Shown here in pieces: positions 39,475 to 50,599 of a stretch of 64,000 nucleotides of DNA. Below the pieces are notes generated by a model. The model searched no databases. It worked only from the letters and a program-made list of their open reading frames with translations, and had not been told where the DNA came from. Numbering within the stretch: the first letter of the stretch is position 1; each line of letters opens with the position of its first letter. A program made the translations under genes and the position numbers. Origin of the DNA: Cranoglanis bouderius (lineage: Eukaryota > Chordata > Actinopteri > Siluriformes > Cranoglanididae); contig CM042565.1 of assembly GCA_023630585.1 (NCBI GenBank), forward strand, positions 7,669,513 through 7,733,512. Reading direction: 5' to 3'.

Positions 39475-39821
39475 CTGCTCATTGTGAGAGGTAGTGTTCC
39501 AGTTGCTTTCTTTCTTCCTACAAGGAGTGTTTTCATTTCCATCCCTTTAGCAGCAGCAGTCTACATCCAGTGGAATACAGGATGAGGAAGCCCTTATATG
39601 GGAGCTTGTTTAGGGCTGTGTCTGTAATCATGTCCTAGGCAAGTGAACAAGCCATAGTTCAACCATAGTTCAGTTCAGTTGTGTTCATAAATCTGTCTTA
39701 AAAACAATCTCGTGTTGTGGCTCAAAGCACAGCCATTGCTGAGGTTTAGTCTCAAGTCCAGGCCAGGGTTTAGCCCCATGTTGATCCCAGAATCCTGCTT
39801 TAGGGTGGTGATGAGACTGGA

Positions 39822-39906
39822 TCACAATCGCGAGGAGTTAGCAAGCTCGTAGAACAGCACATAGGCATCACTGCTGCGCACTTGGCTGGAGGACATAGGG
39901 CTCACC
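39822..39906 (-). CDS. usp2: usp2 exon 12 (C-terminus and stop)
   Basis: VSPMSSSQVRSSDAYVLFYE, then LANSSRL and TGA (39824-39822). Acceptor TTTTTAG. Confidence 0.95.
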
Positions 39907-41713
39907 CTAAAAACAAGAGAGAGAGAGAGGATATGTAAATGTGTGCATATACTTGAATGCTGAGCACAACATGTCTCTAATGTCTGACATTAAAGATGAA
40001 TAGAGCTTTGGGACAGTGTGGTACTCCCAACTAACAAACCTTTCTATCATTCTATAAAATCATGTGCTTTTCTGTGAGTTACCTGGAGTCGTTGTATGAG
40101 TACCACTCTCCTGTGGAAGGGTTGCGGCAGTATGCTGTGTAATGGCCACCCAGTGTGGTGCCTGTGTGATTAGACACTGCATACAGGTTATACACGGCGT
40201 GCGCTAGACGAATAAAAGGAAAGAGAGAGAAAAGTGATTAAAATACACTTCACTGAGCATCCTGAAGTACTGTATATCAGATTCTGTCTTATATACTGTT
40301 GTTGATTACTGGAAAAATGCTACCGCTTATTAAATTAAAATCGAATATAATTATACATTTTAATTAAGTATGAAAGGATGACTGGATGCTATACGTACTG
40401 CTGTTGTCTGAAGCGAACTCGCACAGGTCCAGCTCTTTGATGGGAAAGTTGACGAAAGTAGAGAGTTTGGCAGTTTTCAGGCGAGCCTCAGAGAATCGCT
40501 TTAGATCTGAACCAGCCGGAGAGTTAAGGACCAAAAGACACATACATGGCACTTATAGCAGTCCCTCCAGGATTTTGCGATGGCAGAAATTAACGCAAAA
40601 TCAAGCAAACTCCGCAATATATATATATTTTTTTTACAAATTTTTCAACATTATCGCAGATTTGGGCCAAGACGCATCGTGTGATGTCATCACAACGCAC
40701 ATTCAGTCAAAGCCCTCTTTGATTCATGTGCGACTAACATGAGTACAGGTAAAAGGTCTCATTTACCAAAAAACATCACTGCTAAAGACCGTGCAAAACA
40801 ATTTAGTGCAATTGCAGTTTCACCAATTCAAGTAGTTTTCTGGGGGGAAAAAAGCACAAAAAAAACCCTCTGCACGTTACATCGCAAACTTCAAAAATCA
40901 AAATCAAGCATTTTTGGCCGCAACAGTCACAAAAAACTGTACGGACTGATATACTGTATGTACACAACTCTTACATTACTTCATATGGGTGTGGAAAATT
41001 TTGGTGTTTTATGTTAAATCATGTGCAGAACTGGTGATAGTTTGCTTGGCAGAGTGATTTCAGAAAGGATACGAAGCACCAGGACTTTGGGGAATTTCTG
41101 AATGGTGAATTTCTTCGTGCATTTCCGCCTGGCTTTACACCTTTGGCATGTCTGTGAGAGAGAGAGAGAGATCAGGGTAAGACAACAAAAAGACAAACAT
41201 GTATTTAAATTTTTCTTAGAGCATAGGATTATTTCAGTTTAGTCCTGGGCCACATCAAACTGCCTTAAACTGTATGTTAAAAAGTTCTATAGATATAACG
41301 ACACATTAACGTCAAATGGACGTTTGACAAAATTAATACTAAGAGTACTTAGTACACACACACACCCACACACACTGAATGTACGAACACTTACTGGTTT
41401 CTCATTCCCATCCAGTACATCTTCCTTGGTGAAAAGCCGAAGGCAGTCGATCAGCATCACCTCTCCAGAACTCTAGAGCAGGAGGAGAGTACAGTTAAGA
41501 CACACTTTGACACAGGGAACTCTGTCTGTGTCTGACCTGTCTGTGTTTATGTGTCTGTGTATGAGTGTGTGTTTACCTTGGCAATAGGTAGAGACAGATC
41601 CCAGAACGGGTCGAATACGGTGGAGCAGAAGCCACACTCGCTGCAGGTCAGCGAACTCTTCAGCTGGCCAACAAACAGATCTGTGGGAAAAGACCAAAGC
41701 ACACATTAGCAAT

Positions 41714-41755
<42 letters not shown>

Positions 41756-41854
41756 ACGCACCAACTACTTTAGTCACACTCACCAACTACTTTGCTGTCT
41801 TCTCTCTCCAGGTACTTGTTCCACATTCTCTTGGCTTTCTCGTCATCCCTGAGG

Positions 41855-41906
<52 letters not shown>

Positions 41907-44900
41907 GAATGTGATCTCAAGATTACAGTCATTACCTATAGTCCATTCACAGCAGGGTTCTTAGATTATTTGTAGCCAGTGACACACTATCCTACATAAT
42001 TTCCCTCCCTTATGATCACAACAGATGTATTTAATGTAAATAATACAGCTGTTAAAATGGCAAGTGTGTTTTGCATTATTTATCATAGTTTTTTTTTTTT
42101 TTTGTGATTGTTGCAGCCAAAAATGCATGATTTTGCTGTGGCTGTTTTCAAACTTTGCGATGCAACAAAAAAGTTATTTGTGCTTTTTTTGTGGAAAAAC
42201 TACTTGAATTGGCGAAATTGCAACTGCACGGTCTTTCTCAGTGTTTGTTTGTAAATGAGACCTTTTAGCTGTACTCATGTGTGACGCACGTGAATCGAAG
42301 AGGGCTTTGTGTTGTGATGACGTCACATGACGTGTCTTGGCCCAGATCTGCGGAAAATCTGTTAATTTTGAAACATTGCGGCCTCCTCCGAATATTGCCG
42401 AGTTTGCTTGATTTTGCGTTAATTCCTGCAAACGCAAAATCCTAGAGGGACTGATTTATTAATTGGTGCCACTGGAGCCGGTTATTCCTGCAATCCATCC
42501 ACAGTACTTTTGCTAAAAACAATTAAGATAAATTAGATGGCATACTGAAATGTCACTGATTACACTTGCATTTCATTTATTTAAAATATGGGGTTAATTA
42601 TAGCCAACTTAGTTTGGGATTAAACTTTGTTAGCCAGCTAATGCTATCATAGTCAGCTAGTTTAACCATCATTAGCCACTAGCTATCTGTTATTAACTAG
42701 CTAACAAGCAGTACACAACCTGTACTTAAGTATATCTAAATCTGCTAGCATGCGAGTTAGCCAACATTAATATTACTGGAAAGTTTCCAAGTGAACAACC
42801 TCATTGTAGGTATGTCCGGTCATTGCATAAAGTTTATCTAGTAACCTAAAATAAGTCTTTTTTTTTGTGTGTGTGTGTGTGTTAGCTAGCAAATAGTTAA
42901 CTAGCTTCATAACACTTTAAAGAGAATTTTCCTTTAGCCCAAGCAGGGGTTTCATCCACGCAAACAGGAGTTTTAAATTGTTGGCCTGCGGGGCACCAGC
43001 TACATATTACTAAGTTTGCATACTACATCCTAAATTCAATAATACTTGATAGTAATCTCATCATTATAATGCAGTTTGAAAAAGTAGTAATAATAAAATC
43101 ACTGATCCCCTGGCTTTATGGACCTCACTGTAAGAACATACATTTAGACCAGTGGTTCCCAAAACTTTGCAGCCAGGGACCTCTTTAACTGTAAAATAAA
43201 TTCCCTGGATCTCCTCAGTAAAGATTCATCTTATGACGATATTCTAAAAATTCAATTAGGCTCATTATTTGAATGTGCCACAGATGACTGTGGCATTGCT
43301 GAGATTAATCCCAGTGACCAGTCAAACTGGCTAATAACTAAAAGAGAACAATAATATATATAATAACTCTGATAACAGTGGAATATGATTCCAGCCACTG
43401 TACCAAAAAAAAAAAAAAAAAAAAAAAATCAGGGAGACCCATCTCTGCTTCATGGACCCTGGGAGTCCTTTTTGAGAACCACTGGGAGTGAGAGTGTTAG
43501 GAATCATAAGCGTGCGCTTACGAGAGGTGGTCGTAAGCGTCCTCTGTGGGCGCTCTGGGCCTCAGTGACCCTCGGTTCACTTCATTATGGAGCCCGTCCA
43601 GGAGAAAGCGCAGGAACTCCTGAGCATCCTGCTGACTGTGACAGACACAGAGAGAGCAAGATATGAGAAAGGAGAAGCAACGAAATCGAATACTTTGTAC
43701 TATCAGATGGATCAGTACAGTCTAATATTTCAGTTAGTTCATAAATCATTTAATTGAGGTCACAGTGAGTATAGCAAGGCTAATTAGCACATTCTGACGC
43801 GTGTTATCTGAAGAGTAGAGACTTACTTGTAGCCCATGAAGCGCGGAGCGTACTTCTGAATCTGAGTCTTGAAGTCGGAGGGGCTGATGGCGTCGTTGCT
43901 CGCTGATGTCCACAGTGCCTGAGTGAGCTTGGCAAACTCTGAAAACGCATATATGAAATTATGAAAATTCAAATAGTATTTGAATACTGTCTAAGGCTTT
44001 ATCTACATTAATCCGAATAAATTTGAAAACATCTGTCTCTCTACGTTTTGGCCTTCTGTGGACACATTTGAAAACGCTGTTTTTATGCGTTGTAGTGTGG
44101 ACTGAGAAAACAGAGATATTCAAAAACGATGACGCATTGTCATGTGATGCAGTCATGTGACCCATTCGACTTAAAACAAACAAGCTGGTGGACGATGCTG
44201 TACTGCAATTGTTGTGCCTGCTGTCCAGATTGATAGCTTTGTCACTTTGTACAACCTTCAGCTTGCGCTTTAAACAAAGACCTGATGGAAATGACGCAGG
44301 CCAAAGCTTCTTACATTTTTATGCATGTGCAGTATAGGGATGTGAGCTTTTTCAGATGTTTCAGTGTAGACAAGTGATTTTTGAAAAACTTTTGAAAACG
44401 ACAGTGTAGACAGAGAGTGTTTTAAAATGAAAATGCAGTTTTCAGTTCTATCCGGATTAATGTAGACATAGCCTAAATCTATATAAATATAATAAATATC
44501 TATAGATATAAATATATAAAAATCAAATTGTACTGAATACTTAAAAATTTGTTCTGAAATTTCAAATGGAAATAAATTAGGCCTCCAGATCCATTGCGCC
44601 CCTGACCATGATAAAGCGCTTGACTGAAGACAGAAGACAAATGATTGAAAACTATATTATGTTTTACCAACAAAAAAAAAAAAACACCTAACATAGGCGA
44701 TAAAAATTAAAATGGAGATCCATGAGGAATTTATGGGAATGTTTAGGGTCCTCACGATTACGTTTACATTACGGCACTTATCCAGAGTGACTTACCTTTA
44801 TCTAATTTATACAATGGAGCAGTTGAAGGTTAAGGGCCTTCCGATCAGTAGTCCAATGTCCACATAAATTTCCAAATTAGATTTGGATAAATCAAAATGT

Positions 44901-47900
44901 AATTGTGAGAACCCTAAAAATTCTCACCCCCTATCTGACGCGTACTGAGTGTCGTGCAGCTGGATGTGCACATACCCTCCATTAGAGCAGCCTTGGCCCT
45001 GCAGTTGTTGTTGAGGTCGGTACGGTGTGTGTTGCGCAGACAGTAGTCACGCAGGTCGTGTGTGTTACTCAGACACTGCAGAATGGAGTTCATGAAGCAC
45101 TGTGGAAAGAGTGAGCAATTCACTTGTCATCAATAATCCATGTCATAAATAATCAATGTGATAATAAATATTTTCCAGGCTAACCTTTGGGTGGTAATTT
45201 ATGCAGCAATGTATGTGTTCATGTTGAGTACTTACAGTGTTCCCCAGGTTCCTTAGACCCACAAGTCCTTGAGCGTTCTTGGAGTTCTATGAGAGTGAGG
45301 ACAAAAGAAATAGAGAAGAGGGTTATTAGGCAAGTTAAGGCAACCACAAACACTTTCCAGCCAATATAAGTTTATAACACTAAAGCTTGAGTGGATTGAG
45401 CATATTTGTGCCACTGAGTGCTCAGAAGAGGCCGAATATGGTACCTCAGTGGTTAAAGATTCTGCACTAGTGACTGAAAGGTTGTGTGTTGTTGTTGTTG
45501 CTGCTGTCGGTTCTTTGAGCAGTGCCCTTAACCCTAAAGCTTATTCGCTCAATTCTTTTTGTATTTCACCTTTGGATAACACCGATAAATCTGTTAACAG
45601 AAAAACTGTTGGATACATTTCATAACCAAAGCAGATATGAGGAAAATATTGGTGTAATGTTTCAAATTAGTGTGAATCAAATGCTATAAGCTTAGTGATA
45701 CAGGTACTGGTGCAGGGATGAGCGTGCTTTAATGGTGACGGACACTGATGCTGGAGACAGCCTGTGTGTGAGCTGTGAGCTTTGATTGCTCCAAACAGCA
45801 TGTGGGCAGATTTGAAGAGAGACCCCCGCTGGTCATCACTTCTCCTAAACAAACAGGCTCCATCTGCCGCATCACAACATGCGTGGCAACAAAAACAACA
45901 AACTGTTTATTAAACCGAGGATTAGTGTACAGTAACAGCACGGCTGTGCCGATATAACTGTAGCTAAGGAGGCGAAGCTTGTGCCATGTTCTCAGGAGAT
46001 TCTGACAGTTAGCTGAAAACGTGCACACACACACACACACAGTGTTCAGACCACACAAAGACTTTCAGTTCTTGCTCAAAAGAAGGAGTTTATTATAGTC
46101 TAGGGTGGACAAATCATAAATCCATTAGCTAGCCCACCAGGCAAGTAAAAGCTCTTACATGCTGCTCAGCTGCCTGTGGAAACCTCAATGACTAGGCTAA
46201 AAAAACAGTAGCTAATGTAATGGAATAACATCTGGGGAGCTAGATAGTGAGTGAAGTGCATTAATACAGGTTCAGGGAAGCAAACGAGTTTATGATAGTT
46301 ATCCTCTTCAAAAAAACATGTTCTTCAAACATGTTTTCATGCTCTCAACAGAACTGAACTAGCAATTCACCAGTGTTCTGGCAATGAGCTTGCACTGCAT
46401 GTGAATGTATTATTCAAATCGGACTAGCTTCGTTATTTTAATCTCCAGTTATTTCCACATACCTGCCTGTTCCTGATTTTGAAAACATTTTCTGTCAATT
46501 ATGCATGCTATTTAATCAGTCTAGATCTGCTGTCAGCCAAACATCATTGCTTAAACTATAGTTACAACATCAAGGTGTGTTACACCGCTGTGAAGCACTT
46601 TAAATTTAAATCTAGCCTGCAAATGAAAACATTTGTTCAATGTTCAAGGTCAATAGGGAGTATGTTGTTTTTTTTTTTTGTCTTTCTGGTTGATGAACCT
46701 ACTTAATTCAATGCGCAACTACAAATAGAAAACTAACAGGATCAGGAACAATTGGCAGAATGTATTCACAACAGCGGTATGTATTTGTTTATGGACAAGA
46801 GGTCAATATACATTTGGTTTAAAAAGTTACAGTACAGTTCAGTGGACCATCATAGTGCTACACATGATATAGTTCACAGTACGGTTCACGGAAAATCAAC
46901 CTGTTCATGCTTATCTGATGTCGCGTCTGGAACTACTGCAGATTTCAAGGTATAGTTCCAGTCCATTGAAAAACAACAGGTTAAGTCACTACTGCAGCTT
47001 TCCAGAGACTCGTGGCCAGTTCTAGGTATACACAGCACCTTCCTGAATACCTGCATTTTAATGTCTAATGCTAATGACAAACCATGTTCGTGAGCTATTA
47101 CAATGTGGAAAAGGTTCTCACACTTGCATAGTAAAACAGTGTGTTATTAACCTATTAAATTAACCTTAAGCTAGTTTATTTAGATAACTAAATAAACTAG
47201 CTTAAAAAAAAAACTGAGCTTAATATGTAGGATCCTGTTTGACCCTGATAGGTTTAGTCATGCAACTTAGTCACTCCAAACAATCAACAGCAACAGCTCG
47301 AGCCTCTCACACCTCCACAGTAATCAGATGCCTCGTACGAGCGCCTCTGGCTACTGCGCCCAAACTCCCTCCCACACCCAAACTCGAATACGAGGTTTTT
47401 CTGTTCATCACACCAGGGTGGAGGTGTGTGTCGGCATGAATTTAGACCAAATATTATGATCATAGGAACGCATGACAATTTTTATCCTGTGGAATTGGAA
47501 TGGGCTGGCCCCTGTGAAGAATGTAGCTTTCGTTTAAAAAAAAAAAAAAGTGCCAAAAGGTTTTTATTTGGTCATTGAAGTTGGATGGAAACACCACACA
47601 AAGACATCACTATTCTAATACAGTATACAGAAGGATAGAAGCATCTCACAATTTTGAACTTGTGGGGACGTTTGGCTGGTCTCCATTACAAAACCTGCAG
47701 GGTTCCTTTTGGTTACTGAGGTTAAGGTTAGGTTTAGCTGTAGGCATTAATTAACTGTATTAATATTTATGTTAACAGAAGGCTCTCAAAAGGATAGCAA
47801 GACAAATATGTGTGTATGTGTATATTTATGTGTGTATGTGTGTGTGTGTGTGTATGAGACCTAGGACTCCTTCTGCTGCAACACCCACCAGTTTTCATGC

Positions 47901-48171
47901 TGTACTATGACAGAGGGCTAAGCCCAGGAGCAGCCTGTTGGCACTGCCACTGAGAGGGTGCATCGCTCCATTCTCTCATTGGGCGGCAGCAGTGTAGCGG
48001 AGAAACCGATTGGACTCAATACTGAAAGCTGAGGGCTCTATGCAAATTGGTTGGCAAGAACTGAAAGACGGTAAGGAGGAACATTGTGTCCTTAACCTGA
48101 GATTATACAACATGTCGTCACATGCAGGCTAAAGAGGGCTTATGGTGCCAACCAGCTTCACTTTCAATCCA

Positions 48172-48210
<39 letters not shown>

Positions 48211-50148
48211 GAGCCAAGAGAGCATGTGGTCAAACACTCAAACAAGTCCATGGCTGCTACTATAGCCCCATCACGAGTCATCCACATTGATATCGGAATA
48301 AAGAGAGGACGCTTTTCCTGGACAGATTGCTATATGAACAATGCACAATGCCAGGGTGAGCAGAAAGAGCATAGATATAGAGAAATGAATTCTGTATCTA
48401 AAGAAAGGGCCTGACTGATAAAGCACATTCCTCCAGAAGTGAGCCTCTCAACTGCCAACCAAATCATCCGGATTATGTAACAGCATGCTCTCCTCGTCGC
48501 AGGAATACAGGAACAAAGCTCAGGCTTTTATGTGAAATTAAAATGCTTTTTATAACTACAGCAAAGGCAAGTCAGGTTACTGCCAGCCAGCATGCTGATA
48601 AGACTTCCCAAATCAAAGCTCAAACATGTTCAAGCAAGGCCTGGTAATTTCTGCAATGTGAGTGTGCACAGACAAAGTCAAACTCACGATGCAATGCCAA
48701 CTGAACTGACCTTCACATCTAATGCGTGTTTGGAAAGGATGTTATCTGATATGGAACACAGCACATGATGTGCTATTCACAGTCAAATATTTCTGTGGTC
48801 ATTATATTTCATTAAGCATTCTCTAAGTACAAACAGTCTTTTCCTGTTGAGTCCTGGTCCTTTAAATCGCATTGTGGTCTTTTCCCTGCTCATGTTATTC
48901 TCCTGAAAGGCTTGTTAATAAACTGTTGAAGTGAGTCAGATGTGTTAGAGCAGAGAGAATATTAAATGTACCATTTAGGAGGACTCCATCAGTAAAAGGA
49001 TAAGTCTGCGCTCCTGTGTCATCATTATTAATTATCCATTAACCATCCCTGTCAGGTACAGGTACATTTTCTCCCCTAGGTAGAGACAATGTCAGCGTAC
49101 CCTCAAAAGTACACCGGTCGTCCATAAGGTCCAATTGCGTCCCTTAATGACGCTCCCTACAATTATGTTCCACTACCTGAAAGTATAAATTACGTACCAT
49201 TGAGGGCACCAGCCTAGCAACAAGTGTTTGCACCTTAAAATCCCAGTTTAGTACTTTTTTCTGAGAGTGACTGCACAGCAAATTAAAAAAAAAAAAAAAA
49301 AACAGTCAGAAAAAAAGTATTATACAGGAACACAAAATAAATGTATGGTCGAAGATACAACAGGGGTCCTTAGAGTTCAATTGTGCACCTTCACATCTCA
49401 TAAAATGATGAAACTAGCTAACATTTGGCTGCCTGAATGGCAGTGTGAAACCATCCACAGATTCTGGGGAGTTTTAAATGTTTAAAGGTACACTAGGTCT
49501 TGATACACAGTTGGTAAGAGTTTAGACATAAGCTACAGTTTAGTAGGTTACATTTTTTTGTGAGTGTACAAGCAGGGATCTAGTCTCAGTTTTCTGCTGT
49601 TACTCAGCGCAGATGCGCAGCAGAAGATGCGCAGTACGCGTGTGCACAAGGCGAAAGCAGCTCAGCGTTACGCAGAGGAGATGCATAACCAAACTCGGGG
49701 TGTAGAAACACAGTGCACTAACTCTTGCGCTCTCTAGTAGGCAGACGCGCGATGCATTAGTTCGTTTCCCCTAATAATTGAGAGCCGGTTACAGGTAGGT
49801 TACAGTAATTATTCGCGCGCAGCAGGACGTGTGTAATGTTCCTCGCGCCGGGTGCAAGTTTGTGGTGCTGTGGACAGCACAAATAAGTTTTACGCACTTA
49901 AGCTGAAAAAACAAACAAACAAACAAACAAAAAAAACCCCGATTAAAGAAAGCGCACGGTGAAGGACAGATTCGTGAATCGTGTCTTACCTTCGCCTGGT
50001 TAATGAGGAGTCCGACGAAAGTGGAGACCAGCATAGAGCGCGACACGGACGCGCTTTTCCTGCGCGCCTCCGCTTTGCTGAAGGGGAAAACGGAGGCCGG
50101 TGGCTCCTCGGGCACTGTCACCGTGTATGACTGACGCAGGCTGGGCAT
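39822..50148 (-). CDS. usp2: Ubiquitin-specific protease 2 (USP2, short N-terminus form), complete
   Basis: USP2 is a cysteine protease that removes ubiquitin from target proteins and acts in cell-cycle and circadian control. Twelve exons (159, 51, 124, 112, 114, 65, 104, 78, 79, 108, 121 and 85 bp of coding) sum to 1200 bp, or 399 residues plus TGA; human USP2 isoform b is 396. The N-terminus MPSLRQSYTVTVPEEPPASV matches that isoform. Cys71 (LGNT|CFMNS), His352 (GGHYTAYCR) and Asn369 (YNDS) form the catalytic set. The Cys-His interval of 281 and His-Asn interval of 17 equal those of human USP2 (Cys276, His557, Asn574). Zinc-binding pairs CSEC (221-224) and CQRC (271-274) lie in the fingers. 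All junctions are GT-AG. Introns hold hAT, SINE and microsatellite sequence. Confidence 0.96.
40083..40203 (-). CDS. usp2: usp2 exon 11 (catalytic His352 and Asn369)
   Basis: YNLYAVSNHTGTTLGGHYTA, then YCRNPSTGEWYSYNDS. Acceptor GTCTAG, donor GTAAC. Confidence 0.95.
40399..40506 (-). CDS. usp2: usp2 exon 10
   Basis: HLKRFSEARLKTAKLSTFVN, then FPIKELDLCEFASDNS. Acceptor TTCAG, donor GTACG. Confidence 0.95.
40559..40948 (+). mobile_element. Non-autonomous hAT-like element, copy A (usp2 intron 9)
   Basis: It starts CAGTCCCTCCAGGATTTTGC and ends with inverted CAGTCC (ACGGACTG at 40941-40948). It encodes a short start, MSTGKRSHLPKNITAKDRAK, recalling the N-terminus of hAT-derived CGGBP1-like proteins, before the frame is lost. 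It matches copy B (42086-42453) over most of its length in inverse orientation. Confidence 0.8.
41073..41151 (-). CDS. usp2: usp2 exon 9 (second zinc-binding Cys pair)
   Basis: TCQRCKARRKCTKKFTIQKF then PKVLVL. The donor C|GTATCC is weak at +4/+5 but is required by phase and by the next exon's ATCTAAAGCG. Confidence 0.92.
41395..41472 (-). CDS. usp2: usp2 exon 8
   Basis: 26 codons, VMLIDCLRLFTKEDVLDGNE then KP. The acceptor CTCTAG is used so that the exon starts SSGE in phase; the AG two bases further is an alternative but breaks phase. Confidence 0.93.
41577..41680 (-). CDS. usp2: usp2 exon 7 (first zinc-binding Cys pair)
   Basis: LFVGQLKSSLTCSECGFCST, then VFDPFWDLSLPIAK. Donor GTAAA. Confidence 0.95.
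41716..41903. repeat. CA microsatellites flanking usp2 exon 6
   Basis: CA-rich tracts at 41716-41760 (with CACG variants) and 41858-41903 on the plus strand. Both are (UG)n in the usp2 transcript. Confidence 0.97.
41784..41848 (-). CDS. usp2: usp2 exon 6 (between UG repeats)
   Basis: 65 bp encoding DDEKAKRMWNKYLEREDSKV. A TG repeat of 46 bp ends only about 9 nt before the acceptor CTCCTCAG, and a second TG-rich tract starts about 23 nt after the donor. Skipping would shift the frame. Confidence 0.95.
42086..42453 (-). mobile_element. Non-autonomous hAT-like element, copy B (usp2 intron 5)
   Basis: Reverse-oriented relative to copy A. It shares CAGTCCCTCTAGGATTTTGC at the 42453 end, and CGCAGATCTGGGCCAAGACA and AGCTAAAAGGTCTCATTTA inside. 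The other terminus is replaced by poly-T at 42088-42103. Confidence 0.8.
42480..43140. other. usp2 intron 5 sequence, no element recognised
   Basis: AT-rich intronic DNA with GCTAGC-type words near 42640-42720 and 42880-42905 and a short GT tract near 42870. Confidence 0.5.
43146..43488. mobile_element. hAT-type MITE in usp2 intron 5
   Basis: The left end CCAGTGGTTCCCAAAACTT is matched, inverted, by CTTTTTGAGAACCACTGG at 43470-43488. The interior includes a 24-bp poly-A. No transposase. Confidence 0.65.
43522..43635 (-). CDS. usp2: usp2 exon 5 (QQDAQEFL block)
   Basis: QQDAQEFLRFLLDGLHNEVN is the conserved USP QDA block. Donor GTAAG. Confidence 0.95.
43827..43938 (-). CDS. usp2: usp2 exon 4
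   Basis: FAKLTQALWTSASNDAISPS, then DFKTQIQKYAPRFMGY. Acceptor TTTCAG, donor GTAAG. Confidence 0.95.
43993..44474. mobile_element. MITE with about 38-bp inverted termini in usp2 intron 3
   Basis: Left end AAGGCTTTATCTACATTAAT, then CCGAATAAATTTGAAAAC. The right end, read inverted, is TAGGCTATGTCTACATTAAT, then CCGGATAGAACTGAAAAC. About 480 bp, non-coding. Confidence 0.8.
44755..44855 (-). repeat. SINE family 2 fragment
   Basis: On the minus strand it carries GGCCCTTAACCTTCAACTG and GTAAGTCACTCTGGATAAG, like the SINE at 28068, with the middle deleted. Confidence 0.75.
44976..45099 (-). CDS. usp2: usp2 exon 3 (catalytic Cys71)
   Basis: It begins directly with TGC for the nucleophile in CFMNSILQCLSNTHDLRDYC. 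Donor GTATG. Confidence 0.95.
45236..45286 (-). CDS. usp2: usp2 exon 2
   Basis: 17 codons, NSKNAQGLVGLRNLGNT, the conserved start of the USP domain just before the catalytic Cys. Phase 0 on both sides, which allows alternative first exons. Confidence 0.95.
45440..45600 (+). repeat. Old SINE family 2 copy
   Basis: CCTCAGTGGTTAAAGATTCT resembles the tRNA-like head; GAGCAGTGCCCTTAACCCT and TTTGGATAAC resemble the body and tail. Strongly diverged, with a GTT repeat inside. Confidence 0.5.
45610..49985. other. usp2 intron 1, no gene seen
   Basis: Intronic. It contains a CA tract at 48174-48206, a TTAGGTTTAG-type stretch near 47720, and two areas (49070-49270, 49330-49560) with TACTTTTTTCTGAGAGTG-like and GGTACACTAGG motifs suggesting old miniature elements. 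No coding frame recognised. Confidence 0.5.
49990..50148 (-). CDS. usp2: usp2 exon 1 (start codon, isoform-specific N-terminus)
   Basis: 53 codons from the ATG at 50148 to LLINQAK, donor GTAAG. SMLVSTFVGLLINQAK aligns with the human isoform b N-terminus. Confidence 0.95.
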
Positions 50149-50560
50149 GATGACGACAAAGCAGACCTATAGCTCTCTGGGTTTATAAGCGATCAACTCC
50201 GCAAGTTCGAGACGCTGTTGCTGTATCTTCTCTTCAGACAGATGTTAAAGTCGCTGTTGTGTGCTCCGAAGGTTACATGGCGAGTGTCCTTAAGCTCGAA
50301 TTGTAGCGAGTGTGCAATGCATCCACAAATAAATAGTAAATAAATAATATAGACGTAGAAAAGATGTAAAGTCGCTCTAGTGTAATCCGCTTCTGAGCTT
50401 GTTTCAGAGCGGTAGAGGACTAATTGACAAGTCGGTGCGCGGCGTTTTGGTTTTTACTCGGCGCGCGGACACGCCCCCTTGAGACAGACGTCACGCTGTT
50501 GTCTTGACGTCAGCGGGCGGGGGACGAGCCGAGACCTTCTCGCGTTCACTCCGAAGAGAG
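50149..50560 (-). promoter_or_regulatory. usp2: usp2 5'UTR and promoter with cAMP-response element
   Basis: CpG-rich sequence without a TATA box. It holds a perfect palindromic CRE, TGACGTCA (50505-50512), a 7/8 CRE (GACGTCA, 50487-50493) and a GC/KLF-type ACGCCCCC box (about 50471). USP2 is known in mammals as an immediate-early gene induced through cAMP (parathyroid hormone in osteoblasts), which these sites fit. The transcription start is not determined; about 50400 is a guess. Confidence 0.55.
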
Positions 50561-50599
50561 GACGCATTCGTCGTCTTCCAGTGACGATGCTCGGTTTTT

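Larger units (their letters stand above)
38345..39821 (-). other. Probable 3'UTR of usp2
   Basis: About 1.48 kb from the usp2 stop to an AATAAA (38370-38365 on the minus strand). It contains a long TG repeat in the sense strand (39424-39468) and a CA/CT-rich stretch at 38535-38590. The cleavage site is inferred. Confidence 0.6.
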
